A stretch of 39,759 bases of DNA from contig LCFM01000011.1 of NCBI GenBank assembly GCA_000999025.1, positions 44,475 to 84,233 of the forward strand, given 5' to 3'. Shown here in pieces: positions 9,723 to 17,538 of the stretch; position 1 is the stretch's first letter; every line of letters starts with the position of its first letter. This DNA comes from Parcubacteria group bacterium GW2011_GWA2_43_13 (GTDB lineage Bacteria; Patescibacteriota; Patescibacteriia; UBA9629; GWA2-43-13). The translations under genes and the position numbers were made by a program. Below the pieces are notes generated by a model. The model saw nothing but the letters and a program-made list of their open reading frames with translations, made no database searches and was not told the origin of the DNA.

Positions 9723-9815
9723 TGTAGAGACGTGCCGTTGTCTGCTCGCCATTGGAGGAGCACGTCTTGAGTAAGTATATACCGCTTTTAGACGCCCCAG
9801 CGGGGCGTCTCTACA
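9723..9815. repeat. Long composite member of the TGTAGAGACG repeat family
   Basis: The outer ends TGTAGAGACG and CGTCTCTACA are perfect inverted repeats. Inside are a left palindrome (GACGTGC paired with GCACGTC), a linker with CTTGAGTAAG, and a right palindrome (AGACGCCCC-agc-GGGGCGTCT). The same order of parts occurs in the copies at 25028-25104 (opposite orientation) and 36029-36143. It fills most of the 206-bp gap between the sugar transferase and the first GT4 gene. The remaining part, 9615-9722, shows nothing else I can name. Confidence 0.9.
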
Positions 9816-9826
9816 TAATATATTCA

Positions 9827-11212
9827 TTATGCGACGTTTTTGCGTGAGATAACGACCCACGGAGTTTTGAGGATAATGCCGATATCAAATGTCAGTGACC
9901 AGTTTTCAATATAATACATATCCAGCCGAACTTCTTCTTCAAATGATAAACTTGAGCGACCTGAAATTTGAGCCATGCCTGTAATACCTGGTTTAATGGA
10001 ATGAACTCGTTTATGGTGGTGTTCGTAACGTTCAACCTCTTCTGGTTCATGGGGGCGTGGGCCCACAATACTCATATCGCCTTTTAACACATTATAAAAC
10101 TGGGGTAGTTCATCAATGCTGTATAGTCGAAGAAACGTGCCTATTCGCGTAATGCGCGGGTCATGTTTCATTTTAAATAACGGGCCTTCGCGCTCATTTT
10201 TTTCTATAAGATTTTTTTTCATTTCATGGGCATTGTTTACCATAGAACGAAATTTGTACAGCGAAAACGGTTTGCCATGCAGTCCGACTCGTTTGAGTTT
10301 CACGCATATCGGTCCTCTGGAATCGCACATAATCAACAGCGCCACGATGATACATAAAGGGACACACGCAATAAGCATGAAACCTGAAAAAATAATATCA
10401 AATACTCGTTTGCCGATCCTCCCCCATCCGTCAAGCGGTGTGTGTTTGATATGAATGAGTGGCGTTCCCATGATGGTGATAATATCAATATTTCGCAAAT
10501 GAGCATCAAACACATCTGCCACATAATAAAAATTTTTATGCGCGTCTTGCGCGGTAATCATGCATTGTTCCGTGATTTCACGAGGCGCGTGCGGATCCAT
10601 AAGTATCACGCTTGTAATAGAGGGATTGGCTAATTCTTTTGTAAGTTCTGGTACGATTTCCGGTGATAAAGGTAGAGTTTTATACGGCATAATGCCCCAT
10701 TGCTTGTTAGCGCGAAGTGAATTGAAAAATGTTTCAGTAAATCCATTACTGCCGATAAGAAGCGCTTGCTCAAGCCCGTATGAATGGCGATGGAACGACT
10801 GCCTAATGTTTCGAAGAATAAATCGTTCTAAAGCGATAAGGATAATGGCAAATCCCCATCCCATTAAGATGATAAATCGGGAATCAAACAGTTCTCGTTG
10901 GACAAACATCCAAACAGTGATGAATAAAAACCCGCCAGTTGATCCTAAAAATATTTTTGCGAGAATATCAATGAATCGTTTTGGCTCAGGAATCGTATAC
11001 AATCCAGCTATAGAAAATACGAGAATCCAGACACAGGCGATACCTAATACAGTGCTGAAATACACAGAGAAAGGTAAACTAAAAATCACCGGACGCAGTT
11101 CAGTGACGAAGGGATGCAAACGCGCTGAATAGGCAAGAAGTCCTGCCACAACAAGGGTGATATAATCAGCGATCAGTGCAAGTACGGAAAAAAGAATATC
11201 CGAACGACGCAT
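9827..11212 (-). CDS. Undecaprenyl-phosphate sugar-1-phosphate transferase (WbaP/WcaJ type)
   Basis: This initiating enzyme transfers a sugar-1-phosphate from a nucleotide sugar to polyprenyl phosphate. The N-terminal half has four to five membrane helices (SDILFSVLALIADYITLV onward) and a CoA-binding-like middle. The C-terminal bacterial sugar-transferase domain starts near residue 265 with KRVFDIIFSGFMLIACVP and includes the conserved PRPHEPEEVERY. At 461 aa it has the usual length for the long form. A GTG at 11233 extends the frame by seven residues, but ATG 11212 gives the typical MRRSD start. It heads the run leading to the three GT4 genes and probably commits the glycan. The sugar is not determinable. 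Confidence 0.93.
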   Translation of the reverse strand: MRRSDILFSVLALIADYITLVVAGLLAYSARLHPFVTELRPVIFSLPFSVYFSTVLGIACVWILVFSIAGLYTIPEPKRFIDILAKIFLGSTGGFLFITVWMFVQRELFDSRFIILMGWGFAIILIALERFILRNIRQSFHRHSYGLEQALLIGSNGFTETFFNSLRANKQWGIMPYKTLPLSPEIVPELTKELANPSITSVILMDPHAPREITEQCMITAQDAHKNFYYVADVFDAHLRNIDIITIMGTPLIHIKHTPLDGWGRIGKRVFDIIFSGFMLIACVPLCIIVALLIMCDSRGPICVKLKRVGLHGKPFSLYKFRSMVNNAHEMKKNLIEKNEREGPLFKMKHDPRITRIGTFLRLYSIDELPQFYNVLKGDMSIVGPRPHEPEEVERYEHHHKRVHSIKPGITGMAQISGRSSLSFEEEVRLDMYYIENWSLTFDIGIILKTPWVVISRKNVA

Positions 11213-11233
11213 ACAAAGTAGAATCTGAAGCAC

Positions 11234-11459
11234 GAAGTACGAAATTCGAAACCATTATTTGTTATCGAGTGAGCGCTTATGGGACTGTCGCCGAATGCCA
11301 TATTTGGTATAAAACCTTAAATTTCGGTCAATTTCTCCGAACAATTCTTCGCTAATGTATCCACATTACCTCAAAATTTTTCGTAAAAATTTCCTCGCAC
11401 GAAGTTCGCGAAGCGTAATTTAAGATTTTCTCCTCAAAAGAGCATTTTATAGTTCCGGC
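11234..11459. other. Hairpin-rich non-coding stretch between rnpB and the sugar transferase
   Basis: No credible ORF is present. On the minus strand several short perfect hairpins follow one another: AAATTTTT-ACG-AAAAATTT, TAATGT-GGAT-ACATTA and AAATT-GACCG-AATTT-like pairings, plus TTCGCGAA. The end near 11231-11252 (CACGAAGTACGAAATTCGAA) resembles the inverted repeat beside rmlD at 32191-32242. It could be the rnpB trailer or a decayed repeat. There is no obvious terminator. Confidence 0.5.
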
Positions 11460-12120
11460 ATTCGGGAACCTATAAGCCGAGTTCTGTCCTCCTGCGTTGC
11501 CGGAACGCAGAATGGATGATTATCTATCTGGGACTCATATTGCTATGGGCCTCGAACGTCTTTTTGACTTTCACCAGGAAGGGTTTACCAACAATACTCT
11601 TGCATTGCAATAAGGTGGAATACCTTTCTGCCATGATAAAAGAGTCACCAATGTTACCATTGGGGTTGCCGTTAGCCGCCCTCACTCTGTGGGGTATTGC
11701 GACATCGCGACACTTTTCACCTTTGACCCGCACTAACTTTTGCCATGTTTGCGTACACACCATGAAAAGCGCAATCATGTACCCATACACACGCATTTTG
11801 GGGCAAAAGTTAGTGCGGGCTTGTATTGTCTCTGTGGCACTTTCCCTGGGCTTAGCATCTGCGCATGCCTGAACACACATTCACGCGCTTTGGTACACCC
11901 GGTGGCCGTTAGCCACTTCCGCGACCCCGCACCTATTATTGGGTATTTTACTCTGGCGAGTAAAATAAGGATTATGTATGTACATTTTTTGAAGCTATTT
12001 CAATAGTGTTCTGTTGAAAAGCGATAACTTTCCCAATAATAGATGCGGGGGGTGCTCGGACTTTCCTCCCCAAAGATAAGGTTTTACCCTTACTTTAGAG
12101 CAATCATCCAGTTCCCGAAT
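11460..12120 (-). ncRNA. rnpB: RNase P RNA, unusually long (about 660 nt)
   Basis: The catalytic RNA of RNase P matures tRNA 5' ends. Near the 5' end lies the conserved GGGGAGGAAAGTCCGAGCACC-like block (around 12052-12075), and near the 3' end ACAGAACTCGGCTTATAG (around 11468-11486). The terminal helix P1 pairs ATTCGGGAAC (5' end, 12120) with GTTCCCGAAT (3' end, 11460). GGCTAACGGCCACC fits the P8/P9 region and GATAGATAATCATCC-like sequence the 3' core. Typical RNAs are 350-400 nt. Here two long helices account for the excess: 19-bp arms at 11925-11943 and 12032-12050, and 18-bp perfect arms at 11727-11744 and 11802-11819 at the expected P12 position. ORFs within it are shadows. Confidence 0.93.
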
Positions 12121-12127
12121 TATTTAT

Positions 12128-12156
12128 ATCATACTAATAAACCTGTATTTTGTCAA
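12128..12156 (-). promoter_or_regulatory. Sigma70-type promoter of rnpB
   Basis: On the minus strand a consensus -35 TTGACA (12151-12156) is separated by exactly 17 bp from the -10 TATGAT (12128-12133). The predicted start falls at about 12120, the first base of helix P1. The -35 overlaps the stop codon of the upstream RNase H gene. Confidence 0.88.
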
Positions 12157-12575
12157 TTATTCTTATGTTCTTGTTTTTCATGAATATCAAGCGCTTTATT
12201 TACCAGCGCATCTGCATGTTTATTGCGTTCGCGAGGAATTGCGGTAAATGTGATATGAGAAAATAAGTGGCATATATTCCATACTTTGATAAATAATTTC
12301 CCAAGCTCTGCATCTTTTACTTTGTATTCACGATTCAGTTGTTTGACCACAAGTTCGCTGTCGAGAAAGCAGTGTATGTGTTTGATTCCTTTTTTATGCG
12401 CGTATTCAAGGCCTGCCAGCAGAGCTTGATATTCGGCTTGATTATTTGTTGTTGTGCCGATGTATTTTTTTATTTCGTGCACAATATTATTTTTTTCATC
12501 ATACAATACAGCGCCGATTCCTGCATGACCAGGATTTCCACGCGCTCCTCCGTCTGTATAGAGTGTGTATATCAT
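12153..12575 (-). CDS. RNase HI-family protein
   Basis: It is predicted to cleave RNA in RNA-DNA hybrids. The 140-aa protein carries all four acidic positions of the RNase H fold: D8 in YTDGGARGNPG, E48 in NNQAEYQAL, D72 in FLDSELVV and D122 in KHADALVNKAL. It is of the short RnhA-like (ribonuclease HI family, YqgA/rv2228c-like) type without a hybrid-binding domain. The start ATG overlaps the TGA stop of the recJ remnant (ATGA), so the two were co-translated. The -35 box of rnpB lies over its stop codon. Confidence 0.9.
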   Translation of the reverse strand: MIYTLYTDGGARGNPGHAGIGAVLYDEKNNIVHEIKKYIGTTTNNQAEYQALLAGLEYAHKKGIKHIHCFLDSELVVKQLNREYKVKDAELGKLFIKVWNICHLFSHITFTAIPRERNKHADALVNKALDIHEKQEHKNN

Positions 12576-13213
12576 ACATCAGTGTTTTTAATATCAACCA
12601 ATCGTAATTGAAGTGTCGTATGGCCATTCCATTCGTTTATATTAATTTCATACGCAATATCAATGTGTTCGTGGAGCGCGATGCTTTCTGCCCATTGTCC
12701 AAAACGAAAACCGATTGCCTGGTGAGTATGAACCCCGTCTGAAAGCGTCATTTTGAGATGCTGAAGATCTGACCCCATGGTTTGAAGAGACATAATTTCA
12801 AGATTGCGTGTACAAAAAAGAGGGTGTGGGTTTCCAATGCCATACGGAGCGCATTTTTTAATTTCATATGCAATATCAAAGCCGATGTCAGCTAATGATA
12901 ATTCAGCATCAATGGCAAGATGTGGTATGAGTTCATGCTCTGCAAGCATAGCGTCGGCATGATCATTCATGCGTTTACAAAAAAGATCAATATCTTTTTT
13001 ATGTTTAAAGGTAAAGCCGCACGCTTGAGCATGTCCGCCAAAGTTCGCGAATAAATCAGGGCACACCGCACCGATTGCCTCTATAATATTATACTGTGGG
13101 ATACTTCTTCCTGACCCAAGGTATCCTTTAGGACTTGTTCCAATAACAAAAGACGGACGATGGTATTTAGAAACCAATTTCCCTGCGACAAGTCCGACAA
13201 GCCCAACAGGCCA
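12572..13213 (-). pseudogene. recJ: C-terminal fragment of RecJ (DHHA1 part), out of frame
   Basis: This frame carries the RecJ C-terminal half: VGLVAGKLVSKYHRPSF, then GSGRSIPQYN, and the DHHA1 hallmark FGGHAQACGF, followed by the OB-like C-terminal domain. Similarity is already clear at the codons from 13213 (TWPVGLVGLVAG), upstream of the first ATG at 13177, so the homology does not start at a real start codon. It continues the upstream fragment (13081-14157) in the -1 frame. From memory of E. coli RecJ, about 45-50 residues between the LAKEL helix and the WxxGVVG motif are missing at the junction. The fragment ends in an ATGA overlap with the RNase H gene. Confidence 0.85.
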
Positions 13214-14157
13214 TGTAATTCTTTTGCTAATTGTTGGGCTGTAATAAAATCTTTTTCCATAAGCAGAGCGATCGCGGTATTTGCGTGTTCCATTCTGCCT
13301 GCGGCATTGATGCGCGGAGCGATCATAAACCCGATATGATAGGTATCTATGGACTCTTGCACAATAGCAGATTCAATGATTAAAGCACGGAGCCCGATGC
13401 GTTGAGTTTTTTGAAGAACAGTCAAACCGTATGAGACCAATGTTCTGTTTTCTCCCACCAATTCCATGCAATCAGCTACAGTCGCAATGGCGACAAGATC
13501 TAATGACCATTTCTCAAATGCCTCGTCAATGAGTTTCGGGTCTTTTTTTCGAAACGCTTGGATGAGTTTAAACACCACCCCGGTTGAACAAAGATGTTTA
13601 AATGGGTATGACTCGGAACTGAAATGAGGATTGAGCGCGGCGTAAAATTCAGGAAGCTTTTCTGGTTCATGATGATGATCAAGTACGATTGTCGGAATGC
13701 CTTGTTGCTTGAGCAGTGCGATTTCTTCCACGCTTGTGGATCCGCAATCAACTGTAATCACTAATTCTTTTTTTTGTTCAATAAACTGATGAACTGTGTT
13801 CATGTTGAGTCCGTAGCCCTCTTTATCTCGATGCGGAAGAAAAATATCAATCTGCTCGGCGCCAAGTTTTTGCAACAATTCACAGAGTAAAATCGAACTG
13901 CACACGCCATCGGCATCATAATCGCCGTGAATAACGATGTGTTGTTTTTCTTTGATCGTTTCGGTTATTTTTTCACAAATGATATGCATCTGGGAAAACA
14001 AAAAAGAATCCACGCTGTCGCGATCATATGATGGAGATAAAAAAGAGAGCATATCCGCCTCGGGGATATCTCTATTTTTGAGTAATTGAAAAATGATCTG
14101 CGATAGTGTCGCTGGTTCTGGTTGAGTAGATTTTTTTTTGATATCCCATGTTGCCAT
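13081..14157 (-). pseudogene. recJ: N-terminal fragment of RecJ single-strand exonuclease (DHH part)
   Basis: RecJ is a 5'-3' single-strand DNA exonuclease in recombination and mismatch repair. The DHH domain is complete: HGDYDADGVCS, VITVDCGSTS, VLDHHHEPE, TGVVFKLIQ and the RINAAGRMEHANTA motif. After ITAQQLAKELHG (near 13213) the frame runs into non-homologous residues and stops at 13081. The DHHA1 half resumes in the -1 frame in the overlapping fragment. The gene therefore has an internal deletion with frameshift, or there is an assembly error at about 13200-13230. The DHH domain might still fold, but a working RecJ also needs the second domain. Confidence 0.85.
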
Positions 14158-14168
14158 AAAAGTTTAGT

Positions 14169-14197
14169 ATTGAGACGCCCCTATAGGGCATTTCTAC
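14169..14197. repeat. Degenerate short member of the GTAGAGACG repeat family
   Basis: ATTGAGACGCCC and GGGCATTTCTAC form a 12-bp imperfect inverted repeat around CTATA. The ends have drifted from TAGAGACGCCC...GGGCGTCTCTA. It occupies the gap between ackA and recJ. Confidence 0.65.
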
Positions 14198-14199
14198 TA

Positions 14200-15207
14200 T
14201 TATAAAAAAGGGATAGCTTTGCGCGCGATTGCCTTTTCCTCGTTTGTTTCAATGGTAAGGATATGAAATTTTTTTATCCATGGATAACTTTTTTCAAGAG
14301 ACGCAAGAGTAAACGGATCCCCTGTGCCAATGCCACCGCTTATGACAAGAGCGTCAACGGTTTCGAGTATTGCGCTATACGCCCCGATATATTTTGCCAG
14401 TTTATACAAAAATAGATCAAATGCCAGTCGAGCTTTAGGATGATTTTTTTTGACTTTTTCGATAACTTCTAAAAAATCCTGCGTTTTGAGCATGCCGGCA
14501 AATCCTGATTCATGGGAGATGAAATGTTCAATATCAACTCCCTTTTTTTGAAGATAGACAAGTAGTCCGGGATCAATATCTCCGCAACGCGACATCATCA
14601 TCAACCCTTCCATTGGGGTGAACCCCATGCTTGTATCTATTGGTTTTCCTTTTTTAATGGCTGTGATGCTTGCTCCGCCACCAAGATGACAGGTAATGAG
14701 ATTGATGTCATTTTCTTTTTTTTGAAGAAGGCGGGCTGTTTCTTGTATAAGATATTCATGCGAAATGCCGTGGAAACCATAGCGCCTAATTCCATCTTCA
14801 AAATAATCAAACGGAATGGCGTACATCTGCGCGCGTTTGGGAAGAACGCTAAAAAATGCTGTGTCAAAAACGGCAATATGAGGAATAGCTGACAGCCATA
14901 AGCGCGCGGCATTGATTCCTTCAATATTGTAAGGATTATGAAGCGGCGCGAGTGCATTGCAGGTAGTGATATTTTTTATCACATCAGCATCAATCACAAC
15001 CGGAGCGCTGTATTCATTTCCGCCATGAACAACGCGGTGCCCTACGGCTTCGATAATATCAGGGTTACCAATTTCGCGCAAAACGTGTTTGACTCCTGTT
15101 GCCACAGAACCATTCCATGATAAAACACCGCGATTCACCTCTCGTTCGTTTCTGTCATATAAACCGAATTTGATGCTTGTACTACCGACATTTAAAACAA
15201 GAATCAT
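14200..15207 (-). CDS. ackA: Acetate kinase (short, divergent form)
   Basis: It interconverts acetyl phosphate plus ADP with acetate plus ATP. Family motifs are visible: LNVGSTSIKF at the N-terminus, GHRVVHGG, YGFHGISHEYL, HLGGGASI and MGFTPMEGLMMMSRCGDIDPG. At 335 aa it is about 60 residues shorter than the usual 400. Two motifs differ from the common form: FDTAFF for FDTAFH, and GGIGTGDPF where most acetate kinases have GIGENS. Butyrate or propionate kinase activity cannot be excluded. ATG 15207 is preferred over GTG 15228 because it gives the standard start. pduL lies directly upstream, which supports a PduL-AckA acetate pathway. Confidence 0.9.
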   Translation of the reverse strand: MILVLNVGSTSIKFGLYDRNEREVNRGVLSWNGSVATGVKHVLREIGNPDIIEAVGHRVVHGGNEYSAPVVIDADVIKNITTCNALAPLHNPYNIEGINAARLWLSAIPHIAVFDTAFFSVLPKRAQMYAIPFDYFEDGIRRYGFHGISHEYLIQETARLLQKKENDINLITCHLGGGASITAIKKGKPIDTSMGFTPMEGLMMMSRCGDIDPGLLVYLQKKGVDIEHFISHESGFAGMLKTQDFLEVIEKVKKNHPKARLAFDLFLYKLAKYIGAYSAILETVDALVISGGIGTGDPFTLASLEKSYPWIKKFHILTIETNEEKAIARKAIPFL

Positions 15208-15219
15208 AGAGTGAATGAC

Positions 15220-15307
15220 AAAATCCACATGACAACTATCAAACTCATAGTATTAAGGATTGTCATTTGAGCTTTGACATTCATGTGATATGTGTCATGT
15301 GGGTTTT
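15220..15307. repeat. Long inverted repeat at the pduL/ackA junction
   Basis: Fifteen-base arms (left 15220-15234, AAAATCCACATGACA; right 15293-15307) pair with one mismatch and enclose about 58 bp with further TGTCA/TGACA pairings. The right arm covers the pduL stop codon and the left arm lies just before the ackA start. In mRNA it would form a hairpin inside the operon, perhaps limiting ackA expression or protecting an end. No T-run follows. Confidence 0.7.
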
Positions 15308-15924
15308 GTTATTATAACTTCTCCTTCTCCGCCCATTGGGATGCCGGAGGCGTTTCCTTCATCAGTATCAATGTGCATGTGCCATTGGAATGTGGGATGT
15401 GTGCGAATAATAACATGCTCAAAAATAACACCTCTCTGCTCGGCAACGCGAACAGAGACCTCTTGACCATGGGCCAATCCAAGTTTTTGGGCTTTATCAG
15501 TATTACAATGGATATGGCGTTGTGCCACAATAACGCCTGTATCAATCCGCACTTGTCCTTTTGGTCCGATAAGTATTAATCCTCCGGGAGTGTCTTCCAA
15601 ATCGCCAGATAATTTTATCGGCGCTTGAATACCAAGTAAATAGGCGTCTGCCCATGATAATTCTATTTGAGTTTGTTCTCTGAATGGGCCAAGATAGCGA
15701 ATAAGGTTATGGTCGCATGTTTTGCCAAATGTAAATGCCTCACACCCTGCTTTAGCAAAACTTTGTTCTGTTTGAATTTCTATTTTTTCTTGATACGCGT
15801 ATTGCTCTTTTTGAGAAAGTTCTTTAACCGTGGTAAATTCATATCCTGTGCCAAATAAAATATCCGCATGTTTTTGTGAAAGATGGATATGTCGCGCAGA
15901 GACCTCAATGGGGATAGTGAGCAT
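15295..15924 (-). CDS. pduL: PduL-type phosphate acyltransferase (phosphotransacetylase)
   Basis: It converts acetyl-CoA (or propanoyl-CoA) and phosphate to the acyl phosphate and CoA. The protein has the two-barrel PduL fold, with its metal-binding histidines visible in SARHIHLS (residues 9-16), VAQRHIHC and FQWHMHIDTDEGNA. TPGGLILIGPKG lies between the barrels. At 209 aa it is of usual length and lacks a microcompartment-targeting extension, so a cytosolic housekeeping role is likely. It sits just upstream of ackA and replaces the classical Pta in this pathway. ribH starts 6 bp upstream in the same operon. Confidence 0.95.
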   Translation of the reverse strand: MLTIPIEVSARHIHLSQKHADILFGTGYEFTTVKELSQKEQYAYQEKIEIQTEQSFAKAGCEAFTFGKTCDHNLIRYLGPFREQTQIELSWADAYLLGIQAPIKLSGDLEDTPGGLILIGPKGQVRIDTGVIVAQRHIHCNTDKAQKLGLAHGQEVSVRVAEQRGVIFEHVIIRTHPTFQWHMHIDTDEGNASGIPMGGEGEVIITKPT

Positions 15925-15929
15925 AGGAT

Positions 15930-16394
15930 TTAGAATGTTGCCGAGAGTATTTCAAGAGCTGTTTTTGCGGCTTCAGCTCCTTTATTATACTCGTCATCCG
16001 ATGTTCGCGCGATGGCGTCTTGTTGGGTGTAACAGCCGATAACTTCGTAAATAATAGGAGTTGAATATTCAACCATTAAGTCCATGATTTTTCTTGAAAC
16101 CTCGTTCATGATCATGTCAAAATGATTAGTTGCTCCTTTAATAACCACTCCAAGCGCAATCAGGCAGTGATACGATTTCGTATCTAAAAGCTTTTTGCAT
16201 GCAAGCGGGATTTCAAACGCTCCAGGCACTTCAATGACATCAATCTGTGCTGAATCAACGCCGTTTTGAATCAGTTCTTGAAAACACCGATCTTTCAGCG
16301 ATTGAGTCAGATCAGAATTAAACTTTGATCTAACAATGGCAATGCGCCACTCTTTACTCACCTCGACCTGTGATGATGTCTTTGGTATGTGCAT
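15930..16394 (-). CDS. ribH: 6,7-dimethyl-8-ribityllumazine synthase
   Basis: It condenses the ribitylamino-pyrimidinedione with dihydroxybutanone phosphate, the penultimate step of riboflavin synthesis. It typically forms pentamers or icosahedral capsids. Family motifs are VRSKFN near the N-terminus, EVPGAFEIPLACKKLL, GVVIKGATNHFDMIMNE (catalytic His in the HFD group) and NKGAEAAKTALE. At 154 aa it is a normal length. It follows ribE with a 9-bp gap. No ribBA or ribD is nearby, so the substrates must come from genes elsewhere or from outside the cell. Confidence 0.96.
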   Translation of the reverse strand: MHIPKTSSQVEVSKEWRIAIVRSKFNSDLTQSLKDRCFQELIQNGVDSAQIDVIEVPGAFEIPLACKKLLDTKSYHCLIALGVVIKGATNHFDMIMNEVSRKIMDLMVEYSTPIIYEVIGCYTQQDAIARTSDDEYNKGAEAAKTALEILSATF

Positions 16395-16403
16395 AGGAAA
16401 AAA

Positions 16404-16994
16404 TTATGATTTGAAGTGAGGAAGTAATTTTTCAATATATTTTGCCAATACGTCAACTTCGATATTAACGCTATCGCCTTCTGAAAGAGACGAAAGGTTT
16501 GTGTGATCCCATGTGTACGGAATGATAGCAATGGTAAAAGAGTTATGTTCCGCAGTCACAATAGTAAGAGAAATGCCATTAACAGCGATTGATCCTTTTT
16601 CAACAAGATATTTTGAGAGCGACGGATCAAAATCAATAGTAAAAATATAACTGTTTCCTTCTGGTTCCACACTGTGTATTGATCCCATCCCATCAACATG
16701 GCCCTGCACGATGTGCCCTTCAAAAACATCTGCAGGCCCTAAGCATGGTTCAAGATTAACTGTATCGCCTGCGCGCGCCTTGCCAAAGGTTGTTCGATAG
16801 AGTGTTTCAGGAATCGCTTGAAATTCAAACCATCCGTCATTATGGGCAACAATAGTAAAACAGGTTCCATTTACTGACATGCTTGCTCCTTGGTGAATTT
16901 TTTTTTGGACATCAGCAGAAGTAACGGAAATACGGAACAATCCATTATGATTGGATAAAATCGTGCCGACGTCTTTAATAATTCCGGTGAACAT
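16404..16994 (-). CDS. ribE: Riboflavin synthase, alpha subunit
   Basis: It dismutates two lumazine molecules into riboflavin and the pyrimidinedione. The hallmark N-terminus MFTGIIKDVGTI and the internal duplication are visible: VNGTCFTIV in the first lumazine-binding repeat and VNGISLTIV in the second, with GHIVQGHVDGMG between. At 196 aa it is slightly short but complete. The start is 2 bp after the Nudix stop codon, so the two are co-transcribed. I see no FMN riboswitch between the promoter at 17503-17532 and the Nudix start, so flavin feedback at this operon is not evident. Confidence 0.96.
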   Translation of the reverse strand: MFTGIIKDVGTILSNHNGLFRISVTSADVQKKIHQGASMSVNGTCFTIVAHNDGWFEFQAIPETLYRTTFGKARAGDTVNLEPCLGPADVFEGHIVQGHVDGMGSIHSVEPEGNSYIFTIDFDPSLSKYLVEKGSIAVNGISLTIVTAEHNSFTIAIIPYTWDHTNLSSLSEGDSVNIEVDVLAKYIEKLLPHFKS

Positions 16995-16996
16995 AC

Positions 16997-17458
16997 TTAT
17001 GTTGGTTTATGCAGATAATCATTTAATCCTTTACCAAACTGTTCCCCTACCATGCAGTGAGTTGTATCAAACTGCGCGCTATCAACCCATGTATATGACG
17101 CGTGTTCAGATGAGATCTGTATATCTCCTGTGATATACATGCCTTCATATAACAGTACAATCGCGCGGATTGGCGTATTGTCATCGAATTTTCCAGTTCT
17201 GGATGTAAATCGCAGGATCGAGGGATTTTGTGGCGCTATGGTATAGGTTATGGTTTCTCCCAGTTCTTCCGTGATTTCGCGTGTTAAAATATCAGTAAAA
17301 TTCTTTTCCCATTCTCCCACATTGATGCGTCCTCCCGGAAGATCATATCTATGTGATTGAGTACTTGATTCTAATAATAATATCTGATCGCCTTTTCGTA
17401 ATAAGAGTTTGATACTGACATGCACAAAAATTCTACTTTTCGGATCAAGATTATTCAT
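16997..17458 (-). CDS. Nudix hydrolase with a lengthened Nudix box
   Basis: A 153-aa Nudix-fold protein expected to hydrolyse a nucleoside diphosphate linked to another group. The Nudix region reads DLPGGRINVGE, then ten residues, then REITEELGE. The canonical spacing G-x5-E-x7-REUxEExGU is extended by three residues between the E and the RE. The catalytic glutamates EE are present. It is the first gene of the ribE-ribH-pduL-ackA run. The position could hint at a nucleotide or flavin-related substrate, but nothing in the sequence proves this; a house-cleaning role is equally possible. Confidence 0.88.
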   Translation of the reverse strand: MNNLDPKSRIFVHVSIKLLLRKGDQILLLESSTQSHRYDLPGGRINVGEWEKNFTDILTREITEELGETITYTIAPQNPSILRFTSRTGKFDDNTPIRAIVLLYEGMYITGDIQISSEHASYTWVDSAQFDTTHCMVGEQFGKGLNDYLHKPT

Positions 17459-17502
17459 AGTAGTTGAAAACCTGTTACTCTTTATTCATTGGCGACATCC
17501 AC

Positions 17503-17532
17503 AGTATACCGAAGATATGAGCATAAAAGCAA
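17503..17532 (-). promoter_or_regulatory. Likely promoter of the Nudix-ribE-ribH-pduL-ackA operon
   Basis: On the minus strand a -10 TATACT (17503-17508) lies 18 bp from a -35-like TTGCTT (17527-17532). The start would be about 40 bp before the Nudix ATG. The -35 is only a partial match. Confidence 0.5.
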
Positions 17533-17538
17533 GAAATC

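Noticed and set aside
9627-9860. 77-aa ORF between the sugar transferase and GT4 genes
   Set aside because: It is translated from the palindromic repeat and non-coding flank and runs into the sugar-transferase end; composition is not protein-like.
11516-11880. Two 118-aa ORFs on opposite strands
   Set aside because: They lie wholly within the RNase P RNA, and their residues follow its helices; no protein-like composition.
13081-13230. Programmed -1 frameshift producing full-length RecJ
   Set aside because: No X XXY YYZ slippery heptamer in the right frame near the junction, and about 45-50 conserved-length residues are missing, which a frameshift cannot restore.
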